A stretch of 64,000 nucleotides of DNA from Streptomyces sp. NRRL WC-3626 (GTDB lineage Bacteria; Actinomycetota; Actinomycetes; Streptomycetales; Streptomycetaceae). The notes beneath the pieces were generated by a model, which saw only the letters and a program-made list of their open reading frames with translations, ran no database searches and was not told the DNA's origin. The stretch's first letter is position 1. Every line of letters begins with the position of its first letter. Made by a program: the position numbers and the translations under genes. Below, one piece after another: positions 37,918-47,261 of this stretch. The DNA lies in assembly GCF_000718785.1 (NCBI RefSeq), contig NZ_JOCA01000030.1, positions 124,001 to 188,000 of the forward strand, written 5' to 3'.

Positions 37918-38846
37918 GCCCTGTCCGCAACGCGTTCGCCGAGCAGGCCCTGTGGCCTGAACAGCAGCACGAGGATGAGGAGGATGAAGGCCCAGACGTC
38001 GGCCCAGGACTGGCTGCCGAACTTGTCCAGGCCGGGGATGTCGGCGATGTAGGCGGTGGCCAGGGTCTCGGCCACGCCGAGGACCACGCCGCCGATCATG
38101 GCGCCGTAGATGTTGCCGATGCCGCCGAGGACCGCCGCGGTGAAGGCCTTGAGGCCGAGGATGAAGCCCATCTTGAAGTCGATCTGGCCGTACTTGAGGC
38201 CGCTCGCGACTCCTCCGATGGCGGCGAAGACGGCGCCGAGGGCGAACGCGATCACGATGATGCGGTCGGTGTTGACACCCATGAGCTTGGCGGTGTCCGG
38301 GTCCTGCGCGGTGGCCTGCATACCGCGTCCGGTGCGGGTGCGCATCACGAAGTAGGCGAGGACGGCCATGCTGATGGGGGCGGCGACGAGGAGGAAGATG
38401 TCGCCGGTCTGGATGGTGGCGCCGCCGATGGTGAAGGGGCCGCCCTCGATCTGCGGGAAGGGCAGCTTGGACTTGGCCTCGGGGTAGAAGGCCCAGACGG
38501 CCTGCTGGAGGGCGAGGGAGAGGCCGATGGCGGTGATGAGCGGGGCGAGGCGGGGAGCACCGCGCAGGGGGCGGTAGGCGAACCGTTCCGCTCCGATGGC
38601 GACGAGGACCGAGACGATCACGGCGCCGAGCAGCATCAGGGGAAGTGCCACCCAGATGGAGGTGCCGTCGGGCAAGATGTACAGATGTACGGTCAGGGCG
38701 CCGAAGGCGCCGACCATGAAGATCTCGCCGTGGGCGAAGTTGATGAGCTGGACGATGCCATAGACCATTGTGTAGCCGATGGCGACGAGGCCGTACATGG
38801 ATCCCAGTAGCAGGCCGTTGACCAGCTGCTGCGGCAGTTCGTTCAC
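37914..38846 (-). CDS. livH: Branched-chain amino acid ABC transporter permease LivH
   Basis: 310 residues with about eight transmembrane helices. The N-terminus ELPQQLVNGLLLGSMYGLVAIGYTMVYGI is typical of LivH, and GVASGLKYGQ and the EAA-like region RGMQATAQDPDTAKLMGVNTD are present. It pairs with LivM. The stop overlaps the start of livM. A 112-bp gap without a gene separates it from livK upstream. Confidence 0.95.
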   Translation of the reverse strand: MNELPQQLVNGLLLGSMYGLVAIGYTMVYGIVQLINFAHGEIFMVGAFGALTVHLYILPDGTSIWVALPLMLLGAVIVSVLVAIGAERFAYRPLRGAPRLAPLITAIGLSLALQQAVWAFYPEAKSKLPFPQIEGGPFTIGGATIQTGDIFLLVAAPISMAVLAYFVMRTRTGRGMQATAQDPDTAKLMGVNTDRIIVIAFALGAVFAAIGGVASGLKYGQIDFKMGFILGLKAFTAAVLGGIGNIYGAMIGGVVLGVAETLATAYIADIPGLDKFGSQSWADVWAFILLILVLLFRPQGLLGERVADRA

Positions 38847-38958
38847 CGCATGTCCTCCGAGCTTCGGAACGTTCGACGGATGGGGCCGGATGCGAGTCCG
38901 CGCGGGACGCCAGTGGAACAGCGCCCCGCGCGGCTCGTGGGAGTGGTGCGGACGGTGG

Positions 38959-40194
38959 TCAGCCGGTGAAGGTGCCGGACTTCACGGTGGCCCAGTCGCC
39001 GTCCTTGACGGTGTACACGGTGAGCTGCTTGTTGGTGGCGTCACCGAACTCGTCGAAGGAGACCTTGCCGGTCACTCCGTCGAAGGAGACGTTCTGCATG
39101 GCGTCGACGACCTTGGAGCGGGCGTCGTCGGGGAGCTTGCCGTCGTTGTCCTCGACGACCTTCTTGACGGCCTCGATGATGGCCCAGGCGGAGTCGTAGG
39201 AGTAGCCGCCGTAGGCCTCGAAGGCCTCCTTGTATCCGGCGTCCTTGTAGTTGGCGACGAATTCCTTGGCGGAGGGGAGCTCCTCGACGGGCGCGCCGAC
39301 GGAGGTGGCGAGGTCGCCGGTGCCGGCCGCGCCGGACAGCTTGATGAAGTCGGCGCTGTAGATGCCGTCACCGCCGACCAGCGGGATCTTGGCGCCGGCT
39401 TCCTTGATCTGCTTGCTCAGGGGGCCGGCCTGCGGGTACTCGCCGCCGTAGTAGACGACGTCGGCGCCGGACTGCTTGACCTTGGTGGCGACGGCGTTGA
39501 AGTCCTTGCTGTCGGGGTTGATGTGCTCGGTGCCGACGACCTTGCCGCCGAGCTTCTTGAACTCCTCGGTGAAGGTGGCGGCGAGACCGGCGCCGTAGGT
39601 CTTCTTGTCGTCGATGACGAAGACCTTCTTCTTCTTGGCGTCGTTGTAGACGTACTGCGCGGCGAACGGGCCCTGGATGGCGTCCGTGGTCGCGGTGCGG
39701 AAGTACGACTTGTACGGCCGGGTCTTCGAGTTCTGCCAGTCCACGCCCTGGGTGAGGGCGGGGTTGGTGTTGGCGGGGGAGACCTCGACCAGCTTGGCCG
39801 TGTCGAAGACCTTCTGCATGGACTCGCCGACGGAGGAGTTCAGCGGGCCGACGACACCGAGGACGTCCTTGTTGGCGACGAGCTTGGTGGCGTTCTGCTG
39901 GCCGACGGAGGCCTGGCCCTGGTCGTCGAGCGCCTCGATCTTGAAGGTGACGCCGTCGACGTACTTCTCCTTGTTGGCGGTCTTCGCAGCGAGGTCCACG
40001 GAGTTCTTGATGCCGAGGCCGAGCGCGGAGAGGTCGCCGGTCATCGGCGCGTCGACGCCGATGACCACGGTGGTGCCACCGTTGCCGGAGTCCGAGCTGC
40101 CGCCGCCGTCATCGTCGCGAGAACCGCAGGCGGTGAGGGTGAGTGCTCCCGCCGCCAGCGCGGCGGTGATGGCGATGAGCGAACGTTGACGCAC
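38959..40194 (-). CDS. livK: Branched-chain amino acid binding lipoprotein LivK
   Basis: 411 residues. The signal peptide ends in a lipobox (TLTAC, Cys23), so the protein is a lipid-anchored extracytoplasmic binding protein, a substrate for Lgt. A Ser/Gly/Asp linker is followed by a type 1 periplasmic binding domain (VVIGVDAPMTGDLSALGLG, GVVGPLNSSVGESM, VVYYGGEYPQAG, GDGIYS). It captures branched-chain or related amino acids for LivHMGF. GTG 40194 is the start. It is the promoter-proximal gene of the operon. Confidence 0.95.
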   Translation of the reverse strand: MRQRSLIAITAALAAGALTLTACGSRDDDGGGSSDSGNGGTTVVIGVDAPMTGDLSALGLGIKNSVDLAAKTANKEKYVDGVTFKIEALDDQGQASVGQQNATKLVANKDVLGVVGPLNSSVGESMQKVFDTAKLVEVSPANTNPALTQGVDWQNSKTRPYKSYFRTATTDAIQGPFAAQYVYNDAKKKKVFVIDDKKTYGAGLAATFTEEFKKLGGKVVGTEHINPDSKDFNAVATKVKQSGADVVYYGGEYPQAGPLSKQIKEAGAKIPLVGGDGIYSADFIKLSGAAGTGDLATSVGAPVEELPSAKEFVANYKDAGYKEAFEAYGGYSYDSAWAIIEAVKKVVEDNDGKLPDDARSKVVDAMQNVSFDGVTGKVSFDEFGDATNKQLTVYTVKDGDWATVKSGTFTG

Positions 40195-40820
40195 GATCCA
40201 GTCCTTTCCCCTGACAGCCGCTTCCCGGTGGAAACGGCCGAGTCGAGCGCTGGGCCGAAGTGGGAATCGGGCGGCGCGGTGACTGGCCGTGACTCTAAGC
40301 GCGGGTGGGGAATGTCGAGGAGGGTCTGGCCAAGGCTGTGACGCTCTTGTTATGACACGACGTATTGCAGAGCGGTACTGAGTGGGGGGAACGGCTGAAT
40401 TCTCGCCGTTTTGCCCTGTCCGGATGGTGAGAAACCGCAGGACCGGGCGGAGTGTGTTCAGGTGTATCAGGGGTTTTGGTGATTACCTGAAATCGTTGCT
40501 GAGGGCGACTTGCGGGGCTTGCGGGGCGAGGTCGCGCCCCCTGTGGGGCACGGGGCGGGGCGGGTGGCTTTATTGCGCGCGTATTACGCAGAGTTACGCC
40601 CGGGAAAGGGGGTCCGGCGTTTGTGGCGCTTTCTCTCATTCCGTCGCGGAAGGGGTGACGGGGGGCTCCGGATGGGGTATGGGGGCCGCGGGCGAATTCC
40701 GTGTAATAGCCACGTAAAGGAGGGGTTTCCAGCCGGACCGGACATGGAATGTGGCGTTCCGGATTGCCGTTCCAGGGGTGTTGGCCTGCGGTTTTCCTCA
40801 ACGGGCCGGTGGGATGGGGC
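40195..40820. other. 626-bp gap upstream of livK
   Basis: No credible gene on either strand. Open frames here lack third-position G/C bias. The sequence is less G+C-rich than its surroundings (TTATGACACG, GAATTCTCGCCG, CGTATTACGCAGAG). It should hold the livK promoter, but I could not pick a convincing -35/-10 pair. Confidence 0.6.
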
Positions 40821-41207
40821 TCATTGCCACGGTCCGCCCGTCGGTCCGCCGCCGCGATACCGGCCGGCGCATCCCGTGCGTACCTGACGGTCCAGCAACT
40901 CCCGTGCGGCCTGCATCCCTTGACGCCTCTCGACGGGGCGGGCGGCGGCCACGGCCGCGCGCAGGATGTCGTACTGACCGTTGGACAGTCCCATGGACTG
41001 GTAGTCGCCGTAGCCGTCGCCTTCCAGGGCCTCGCGGGACCAGTACCCGACGAGCCTCACGCACAGCTCCTCGTCGGACGCGGTGCGTGGTGACGGCGGG
41101 GTGGAGCCGGCCCGCCCTCCGGGAGCGGAGGCGTCGCAGCCGGTCACCATGAGGCCCGCCACGAGCACCGCCGGGAGGCACGCCCGCGCGGCCCCTGCTC
41201 GTCCCAT
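40821..41207 (-). CDS. Small lipoprotein of unknown function
   Basis: 128 residues. A signal peptide with lipobox VTGC (Cys24) predicts a lipid-anchored surface protein. The mature part has EELCVRLVGYWSREAL, a QYDILRAA helix and a pair of cysteines (in ELCVRL and RTGCAGR). No known domain is recognised. ATG 41207 was chosen because TACGGT (41214-41219 on the minus strand) lies 6 bases upstream, the leaderless arrangement. Longer in-frame starts to 41270 would bury the signal peptide. Confidence 0.78.
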   Translation of the reverse strand: MGRAGAARACLPAVLVAGLMVTGCDASAPGGRAGSTPPSPRTASDEELCVRLVGYWSREALEGDGYGDYQSMGLSNGQYDILRAAVAAARPVERRQGMQAARELLDRQVRTGCAGRYRGGGPTGGPWQ

Positions 41208-41213
41208 GCCCGC

Positions 41214-41219
41214 ACCGTA
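41214..41219 (-). promoter_or_regulatory. Leaderless -10 box for the small lipoprotein gene
   Basis: TACGGT on the minus strand, 6 bases before ATG 41207. Confidence 0.5.
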
Positions 41220-41282
41220 GGGCGGCCGCCGCCCCACGGCAACGGGGGTGCGGGCGGACGCTCCCCGCACCCCCGACGGCCG

Positions 41283-41765
41283 TCAGCCCGCGGCCTGTTC
41301 CCCGTCGCCGGGGCGGAGGTCGCGGAGCAGGCAGGTCAGACGGGCGGTGCACACCCGCTTGTCCGCCTCGTCGGTGATGACGATCTCGTATGTCGCCGTG
41401 GACCGGCCCCGGTGGACCGGGGTGGCGACGCCGGTCACCAGGCCGGAGCGGACGCCGCGGTGATGCGTGCAGTTGAGGTCGACACCGACGGCGATCTTGG
41501 AGCTGCCACCGTGCAGCATCGACCCCACCGACCCCAGCGTCTCCGCGAGCACGGCGGACGCGCCGCCGTGCAGCAGCCCGTACGGCTGGGTGTTGCCCTC
41601 CACCGGCATCGTCCCGACGACCCGGTCCGCCGACGCCTCCAGGATCTGCACGCCCATGCGCGTGCCCAGATGACCCGCCGAGAAGAGCGCCGGCAGGTCC
41701 ACCCCGAGTGCGGCGTACTCGTCGATGACCCCCTGCGGGAACTTCACCTGCTGCTGCTCGCCCAT
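41283..41765 (-). CDS. PaaI-type hotdog-fold thioesterase
   Basis: 160 residues. The hotdog signature GLLHGGASAVLAETLGSVG near residue 65 contains the His-Gly-Gly and the catalytic acidic residue of the PaaI/YdiI branch, which hydrolyse aryl- or acyl-CoA thioesters. VGVDLNCTHHRGVRSG is the second conserved strand. It is cytoplasmic. Substrate is unknown; it is not obviously co-transcribed with its neighbours. Confidence 0.9.
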   Translation of the reverse strand: MGEQQQVKFPQGVIDEYAALGVDLPALFSAGHLGTRMGVQILEASADRVVGTMPVEGNTQPYGLLHGGASAVLAETLGSVGSMLHGGSSKIAVGVDLNCTHHRGVRSGLVTGVATPVHRGRSTATYEIVITDEADKRVCTARLTCLLRDLRPGDGEQAAG

Positions 41766-41816
41766 GGGCCCGGCTCCTTCGTCGTGCGTCGGTACGGCGG
41801 TCTGCTAAGCAAACGC

Positions 41817-44096
41817 TCAGTCGGCCGCCGATTGTTCCAGACGCACCACGACCGACTTGCTGGCCGGGGTGTTGCTGGTGTCCGCGGTGGCGTCCAGCGG
41901 CACCAGGACGTTGGTCTCCGGGTAGTACGCCGCCGCACAGCCCCGCGCCGTCGGATAGTGCACGACGCGGAAACCGGGTGCCCTGCGCTCCACCCCGTCC
42001 TTCCACTCACCGACCAGATCGACGTAACTGCCGTCGGCCAGCCGCAGCTCCCTCGCGTCCTCCGGGTTCACCAGCACCACCCGACGGCCGTTCCTGATGC
42101 CCCGGTAGCGGTCGTCGAGGCCGTAGATCGTGGTGTTGTACTGGTCGTGCGAGCGCAGCGTCTGCAGCAGCAGCCGCCCCTTCGGCAGCTCCGGGTACTC
42201 CACCGGCGCCGCCGTGAAGTTGGCCTTGCCGGTGGCCGTGGGGAAGCGGCGCTCGTCGCGCGGCGCGTGGGGGAGCGCGAAGCCCTCGGGGCGTGCCACG
42301 CGCGCGTTGAAGTCCTCGAAACCGGGGATCACGCGGGCGATGCGGTCCCGGATCGTCGCGTAGTCCTTCTCGAACTCCTCCCACGGCACCGTGTCGTCCT
42401 CGCCGAGCACCCGCCGGGCCAGCCGGCACACGATGGCCGGCTCCGACAGCAGCCGCGGACCCGCCGGTTCCAGGCGTCCGCGCGAGGCGTGCACCATGCC
42501 CATCGAGTCCTCGACCGTCACGAACTGCTCCCCGCCGCCCTGCAGATCGCGCTCGGTGCGGCCCAGCGTCGGCAGGATCAGCGCACGCGCGCCCGTGACG
42601 GCGTGCGAACGGTTCAGCTTCGTCGACACGTGCACCGTCAGCCGGGCCCGGCGCATCGCGGCCTCGGTGACCTCGGTGTCGGGGGAGGCGGACACGAAGT
42701 TGCCGCCCATGGCGAAGAACACCTTCGCCATGCCGTCGCGCAGCGCCCGGATGGCCCGTACGACGTCGAAGCCGTGCTCGCGCGGGGGAGCGAAGCCGAA
42801 CTCCTTCTCCAGGGCGTCCAGGAACGCCGGAGCGGGCCGCTCGAAGATGCCCATCGTGCGGTCGCCCTGCACATTGGAGTGGCCGCGCACCGGGCAGACG
42901 CCCGCGCCCGGACGGCCGATGTTGCCGCGCAGCAGAAGGAAGTTGACGATCTCCCGGATCATCGGCACGGAGTGCTTGTGCTGGGTCAGGCCCATCGCCC
43001 AGCACACGATGGTGCGTTCGGAGGCGAGGACCATCCGCAGGCACTCCTCGATGTCCCCGCGCGTGAGACCGGTCGCCGTGAGCGTCCCGTCCCAGTCGGC
43101 GTCCCGCGCGGCCCCGGCGAACTCCTCGTAGCCGTGGGTGTGCTCGCGTACGAACTCCTCGTCCACCGCGCCGGGGGTCTCGAGGATCAGCTTGTTCAGC
43201 AGCCGGAACAGGGCCTGGTCGCCGCCGAGACGGATCTGCAGGAACAGATCGGTCAGCGCGGCGCCCGTGGTGAGCCCCTTGGGGGTCTGCGGGTTCTTGA
43301 AGCGCTCCAGGCCCGCCTCGGGCAGCGGGTTGACACTGATGATCCGCGCGCCGTTCGCCTTGGCCTTCTCCAGCGCGGACAGCATGCGCGGATGGTTGGT
43401 GCCGGGGTTCTGCCCCGCGACGATGATCAGATCGGCCTTGTACAGGTCCTCCAGCAGCACGCTGCCCTTGCCGACGCCGATCGTCTCCGACAGGGCCGAG
43501 CCGGAGGACTCGTGGCACATGTTGGAGCAGTCGGGCAGATTGTTGGTGCCCAGACGCCGGGCGAACAGCTGGTACAGGAAGGCGGCTTCGTTGCTGGTGC
43601 GCCCCGAGGTGTAGAAGACGGCCTCGTCCGGGGAGCCGAGCGCGGCGATCTCCTCGGCGACGATGTCGAAGGCCCGCTCCCACGTGACCGGCTCGTAGTG
43701 CTCGCCGCCCTCGGGCAGGTACATGGGGTGTGTCAGCCGGCCCTGCTGCCCCAGCCAGTAACCGCTGCGGCCGGCCAGGTCCGCGACGGAGTGCGCCGCG
43801 AAGAACTCCGGGGTGACCCGGCGCAGGGTGGCCTCCTCGGCCACGGCCTTCGCACCGTTCTCACAGAACTCCGCGCGATGCCGGTGCTCCGGCTCCGGCC
43901 AGGCACACCCCGGGCAGTCGAAGCCGTCCTTCTGATTCACGCTGAGCAGTGTCAGGGCGGTCCGTTTCACGCCCATCTGCCGCTGCGCCATACGCAGGGT
44001 GTGACCGACCGCCGGCAGCCCCGCGGCCACGTGCTTCGGCTCGGCAACCTGCGGCGCGTCCTGAACCGGATCACTCTTGGGCGGCTTCGCTGCCAT
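41817..44096 (-). CDS. FdhF/YdeP family molybdopterin oxidoreductase
   Basis: 759 residues. It resembles the alpha subunit of formate dehydrogenase and E. coli YdeP. The N-terminal CPGCAWPEPEHRH..FCENGAKAV supplies the likely Fe-S cysteines, and molybdopterin-binding regions include FYTSGRTSNEAAFLYQLFAR, VAGQNPGTNHPRM, RGHSNVQGDRTMGI and LRSHDQYNTTIYGLDDRYRG. The metal-ligand region is CSNMCHESSGSALSE. True substrate and electron acceptor are not known for this family. No accessory fdh subunits or fdhD are adjacent. ATG 44096 follows CAGGAG; GTG 44120 is upstream in frame. Confidence 0.92.
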   Translation of the reverse strand: MAAKPPKSDPVQDAPQVAEPKHVAAGLPAVGHTLRMAQRQMGVKRTALTLLSVNQKDGFDCPGCAWPEPEHRHRAEFCENGAKAVAEEATLRRVTPEFFAAHSVADLAGRSGYWLGQQGRLTHPMYLPEGGEHYEPVTWERAFDIVAEEIAALGSPDEAVFYTSGRTSNEAAFLYQLFARRLGTNNLPDCSNMCHESSGSALSETIGVGKGSVLLEDLYKADLIIVAGQNPGTNHPRMLSALEKAKANGARIISVNPLPEAGLERFKNPQTPKGLTTGAALTDLFLQIRLGGDQALFRLLNKLILETPGAVDEEFVREHTHGYEEFAGAARDADWDGTLTATGLTRGDIEECLRMVLASERTIVCWAMGLTQHKHSVPMIREIVNFLLLRGNIGRPGAGVCPVRGHSNVQGDRTMGIFERPAPAFLDALEKEFGFAPPREHGFDVVRAIRALRDGMAKVFFAMGGNFVSASPDTEVTEAAMRRARLTVHVSTKLNRSHAVTGARALILPTLGRTERDLQGGGEQFVTVEDSMGMVHASRGRLEPAGPRLLSEPAIVCRLARRVLGEDDTVPWEEFEKDYATIRDRIARVIPGFEDFNARVARPEGFALPHAPRDERRFPTATGKANFTAAPVEYPELPKGRLLLQTLRSHDQYNTTIYGLDDRYRGIRNGRRVVLVNPEDARELRLADGSYVDLVGEWKDGVERRAPGFRVVHYPTARGCAAAYYPETNVLVPLDATADTSNTPASKSVVVRLEQSAAD

Positions 44097-44400
44097 CACG
44101 CACTCCTGTTCCACATACACGTATGAGGGGGACCTCCGATCCTGTCATGCTCCCTCAGCCCGCCCGCAGCCTGAAGCAGGAGGCCCGCACCCTCACAGCC
44201 CGTCCGGCATTCGGGGACGGGACCTGCACTCCCAGCCGGTCCGGCGTGTGAAGGCGAGGTGCTGCGTCGGGGCCGAAGGGGGTCCGGGGGCACAGCCCCC
44301 CGGGGACGGGACGCGAAGGGGCGGAGGGGGCGAACCAACTCCACCCCCTGCCCCCACCGCCCGCCCCCGGCTGTCAGTGCCGCATGGGAGGATCGGACAC
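44097..44400. other. 304-bp divergent gap between the FdhF/YdeP-type gene and polA
   Basis: It holds the promoters for the two divergent genes, which I could not assign, and a family C dispersed repeat (44195-44337). No gene is seen. Confidence 0.6.
44195..44337 (+). repeat. Dispersed repeat, family C, copy 1
   Basis: Begins CAGCCCGTCCGGCATTCG and contains GGCCGAAGGGGGTCCGGGGG, CACAGCCCCC and GGGACGCGAAGGGGCGGAG. The GGGGGC/GCCCCC core forms a hairpin. It is related to 47131-47200, directly after polA, in the same orientation. This type of element is common between streptomycete genes. Confidence 0.7.
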
Positions 44401-47124
44401 GTGGCAGAGACAGCGAAGAAGACCGACCAGACCCCCGGCGACCCCCGCCCCCGCCTGATGCTCATGGACGGGCACTCCCTCGCGTACCGCGCATTCTTCG
44501 CGCTGCCCGCGGAGAACTTCACCACCGCGACGGGCCAGCCGACCAACGCCGTGTACGGCTTCGCGTCGATGCTGGCCAACACACTCCGTGACGAGGCCCC
44601 CACCCACTTCGCCGTCGCCTTCGACGTCTCCCGCAAGACATGGCGCTCGGAGGAGTTCACCGAGTACAAGGCGAACCGCTCCAAGACCCCGGACGAGTTC
44701 AAGGGCCAGGTCGAGCTGATCGGCGAGCTCCTCGACGCGATGCACGCCGAGCGCTTCGCCGTCGAGGGCTTCGAGGCCGACGACGTCATCGCCACCCTCG
44801 CCACCCAGGCCGAGGCCGAGGGCTTCGACGTGCTGATCGTCACCGGCGACCGCGACTCCTTCCAGCTGGTCTCCGAGCACACCACGGTGCTGTACCCGAC
44901 GAAGGGCGTCTCCGAGCTGACCCGGTTCACCCCGGAGAAGGTCGTCGAGAAGTACGGACTGACGCCGGCCCAGTACCCGGACTTCGCCGCCCTGCGCGGC
45001 GACCCGTCGGACAATCTGCCCGGCATCCCCGGCGTCGGCGAGAAGACCGCCGCGAAGTGGATCAACCAGTTCGGCTCCTTCGCCGAGCTCGTCGAGCGCG
45101 TCGAGGAGGTCAAGGGCAAGGTCGGGCAGAACCTGCGCGACCACCTGGAGTCGGTCAAGCTCAACCGCCGGCTCACCGAGCTGGAGCGCGGGGTCGAGCT
45201 GCCCCGGGGCGTCCCCGAGCTGGAGCGCGCCGCCTACGACCGCAAGGCCGTGGCGATGGTCCTGGACACCCTGGAGATCAGGAACCCGTCGCTGCGGGAG
45301 CGGCTCTTCGCCGTCGACCCGGGCGGGGAGGAGGCCGAGTCCACCCCGGTCGTCGCGGAGGGCGTGGAGCTGGACGGCGCGGTGCTGGGGACCGGCGAGC
45401 TGACCGGCTGGCTCACCGAGCACGCCGCCGGCCCCCTCGGCGTGGCCACGGTCGACACATGGGGTCTCGGCACCGGCTCCGTCGCCGAGGTCGCCCTGGC
45501 GACGTCCGCCGGACCGGCCGCCTGGTTCGACCCGTCCGAGCTGGACGAGGCCGACGAGCGGGCGTTCGCGGACTGGCTCGCCGACGCGGACCGGCCCAAG
45601 GTGTTCCACAACGCCAAGGGCGCGATGCGGGTCTTCGCCGAGCACGGCTGGACCATCGAGGGCGTCACCATGGACACCGCGCTCGCCGCCTACCTGGTGA
45701 AGCCGGGCCGCCGCTCCTTCGACCTGGACGCGCTGTCCCTGGAGTATCTGCACCGCGAGCTGGCGCCCGCCGCCGCGCCCGACGGCCAGCTGGCCTTCGG
45801 CGCGGACGACAGCGCGGAGGCCGAGGTGCTGATGGTGCAGGCCCGCGCCGTCCTCGACCTGGGCGAGGCCTTCGAGGGCCGCCTCGCGGACGTGGGCGCG
45901 GCGGACCTGCTCCGCGACATGGAGCTGCCGACGTCCGCCCTGCTCGCCCGTATGGAGCGGCACGGCATCGCGGCCGGCCGGGAGCACCTCCAGGCCATGG
46001 AGCAGATGTTCGCCGGCGCCGTGCAGCAGGCGGTGAAGGAGGCGCACGAGGCGGCGGGGCACGAGTTCAACCTGGGCTCGCCCAAGCAGCTCCAGGAGGT
46101 CCTCTTCGGCGAGCTGTCCCTGCCGAAGACGAAGAAGACGAAGACCGGCTACACCACGGACGCCGACGCCCTGGCCTGGCTCGCCACCCAGACCGACAGC
46201 GAACTGCCGGTGATCATGCTCCGTCACCGTGAACAGGCGAAGCTGCGCGTCACGGTCGAGGGCCTGATCAAGACGATCGCCGCGGACGGCCGTATCCACA
46301 CCACGTTCAACCAGACGGTCGCCGCGACCGGCCGGCTGTCCTCCACCGACCCCAACCTGCAGAACATCCCGGTCCGTACGGACGAGGGCCGCGCCATCCG
46401 CCGTGGCTTCGTGGTCGGCGAGGGCTTCGAGTCGCTCCTCACCGCCGACTACAGCCAGATCGAACTGCGGGTGATGGCCCACCTCTCCGAGGACGCCGGC
46501 CTCATCGAGGCGTTCACCTCGGGCGAGGACCTGCACACCACGGCGGCCGCACAGGTGTTCTCCGTGGAGCAGTCCGCGGTGGACGCGGAGATGCGCCGCA
46601 AGATCAAGGCGATGTCGTACGGCCTGGCGTACGGACTGTCGGCCTTCGGCCTGTCCCAGCAGCTGAACATCGAGGCGGCCGAGGCGCGTGCCCTGATGGA
46701 CGCGTACTTCGAGCGCTTCGGCGGCGTACGGGACTATCTGCGCCGGGTGGTCGACGAGGCGAGGGCGACCGGCTACACGGCGACGCTCTTCGGCCGCCGC
46801 CGCTACCTCCCGGACCTCAACAGCGACAACCGGCAGCGCCGCGAGGCGGCGGAGCGCATGGCGCTGAACGCGCCGATCCAGGGCACGGCGGCGGACATCG
46901 TCAAGATCGCCATGCTGAACGTGGACCGCGCCCTGCGCGAGGCGGACCTGCGCTCCCGCATGCTCCTCCAGGTCCACGACGAGATCGTCCTGGAACTCGC
47001 CCCCGGCGAGCGCGCCACGGTGGAGGACCTGGTCCGGCGCGAAATGGCGTCCGCGGTGGAACTCCGCGTCCCTCTGGGCGTTTCCGTGGGCGCGGGCCCG
47101 GACTGGGAGTCGGCGGCGCACTAG
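44401..47124 (+). CDS. polA: DNA polymerase I
   Basis: 907 residues. Domains in order: 5'-3' exonuclease (LMLMDGHSLAYRAFFAL, EADDVIATLA, VTGDRDSFQLV, GDPSDNLPGIPGVGEKTA), a 3'-5' exonuclease-like domain (about 320-500) and family A polymerase with motif A LTADYSQIELRVMAHLS, the motif B region KIKAMSYGLAYGLS and motif C LQVHDEIVLE. The metal-binding DxE of Exo I is not evident (TVDTWGLGT instead) and Exo II lacks its Asp, so proofreading is probably absent. GTG 44401 follows GGGAGGA. It fills gaps in replication and repair. Confidence 0.97.
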   Translation: MAETAKKTDQTPGDPRPRLMLMDGHSLAYRAFFALPAENFTTATGQPTNAVYGFASMLANTLRDEAPTHFAVAFDVSRKTWRSEEFTEYKANRSKTPDEFKGQVELIGELLDAMHAERFAVEGFEADDVIATLATQAEAEGFDVLIVTGDRDSFQLVSEHTTVLYPTKGVSELTRFTPEKVVEKYGLTPAQYPDFAALRGDPSDNLPGIPGVGEKTAAKWINQFGSFAELVERVEEVKGKVGQNLRDHLESVKLNRRLTELERGVELPRGVPELERAAYDRKAVAMVLDTLEIRNPSLRERLFAVDPGGEEAESTPVVAEGVELDGAVLGTGELTGWLTEHAAGPLGVATVDTWGLGTGSVAEVALATSAGPAAWFDPSELDEADERAFADWLADADRPKVFHNAKGAMRVFAEHGWTIEGVTMDTALAAYLVKPGRRSFDLDALSLEYLHRELAPAAAPDGQLAFGADDSAEAEVLMVQARAVLDLGEAFEGRLADVGAADLLRDMELPTSALLARMERHGIAAGREHLQAMEQMFAGAVQQAVKEAHEAAGHEFNLGSPKQLQEVLFGELSLPKTKKTKTGYTTDADALAWLATQTDSELPVIMLRHREQAKLRVTVEGLIKTIAADGRIHTTFNQTVAATGRLSSTDPNLQNIPVRTDEGRAIRRGFVVGEGFESLLTADYSQIELRVMAHLSEDAGLIEAFTSGEDLHTTAAAQVFSVEQSAVDAEMRRKIKAMSYGLAYGLSAFGLSQQLNIEAAEARALMDAYFERFGGVRDYLRRVVDEARATGYTATLFGRRRYLPDLNSDNRQRREAAERMALNAPIQGTAADIVKIAMLNVDRALREADLRSRMLLQVHDEIVLELAPGERATVEDLVRREMASAVELRVPLGVSVGAGPDWESAAH

Positions 47125-47130
47125 CGGTAT

Positions 47131-47200
47131 GCAGCCCGTCCGGCGTTCGAGGACGAGGCCCGAAGGGCCGACAGGGGGGTCCGGGGGCACAGCCCCCGGG
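47131..47200 (+). repeat. Dispersed repeat, family C, copy 2
   Basis: CAGCCCGTCCGGCGTTCGAG, then GGGGGGTCCGGGGGCACAGC and CCCCCGGGTCCGCC. It starts 7 bases after the polA stop and its GGGGGC-ACA-GCCCCC hairpin may act as terminator. It matches the element upstream of polA, so polA is flanked by direct copies. Confidence 0.75.
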
Positions 47201-47261
47201 TCCGCCACCCTTCACCCGCGTGGCCCCCACGAAAGCGCCGCCACGGCAAGGGCCGGTCACC

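Noticed and set aside
40295..40801. 168-codon minus-strand frame in the gap before livK
   Set aside because: No ribosome binding site, weak third-position bias and composition unlike a protein.
40744..40887. 47-codon plus-strand frame after an AAAGGAGG-like site
   Set aside because: It overlaps the lipoprotein gene on the other strand and has no protein-like features.
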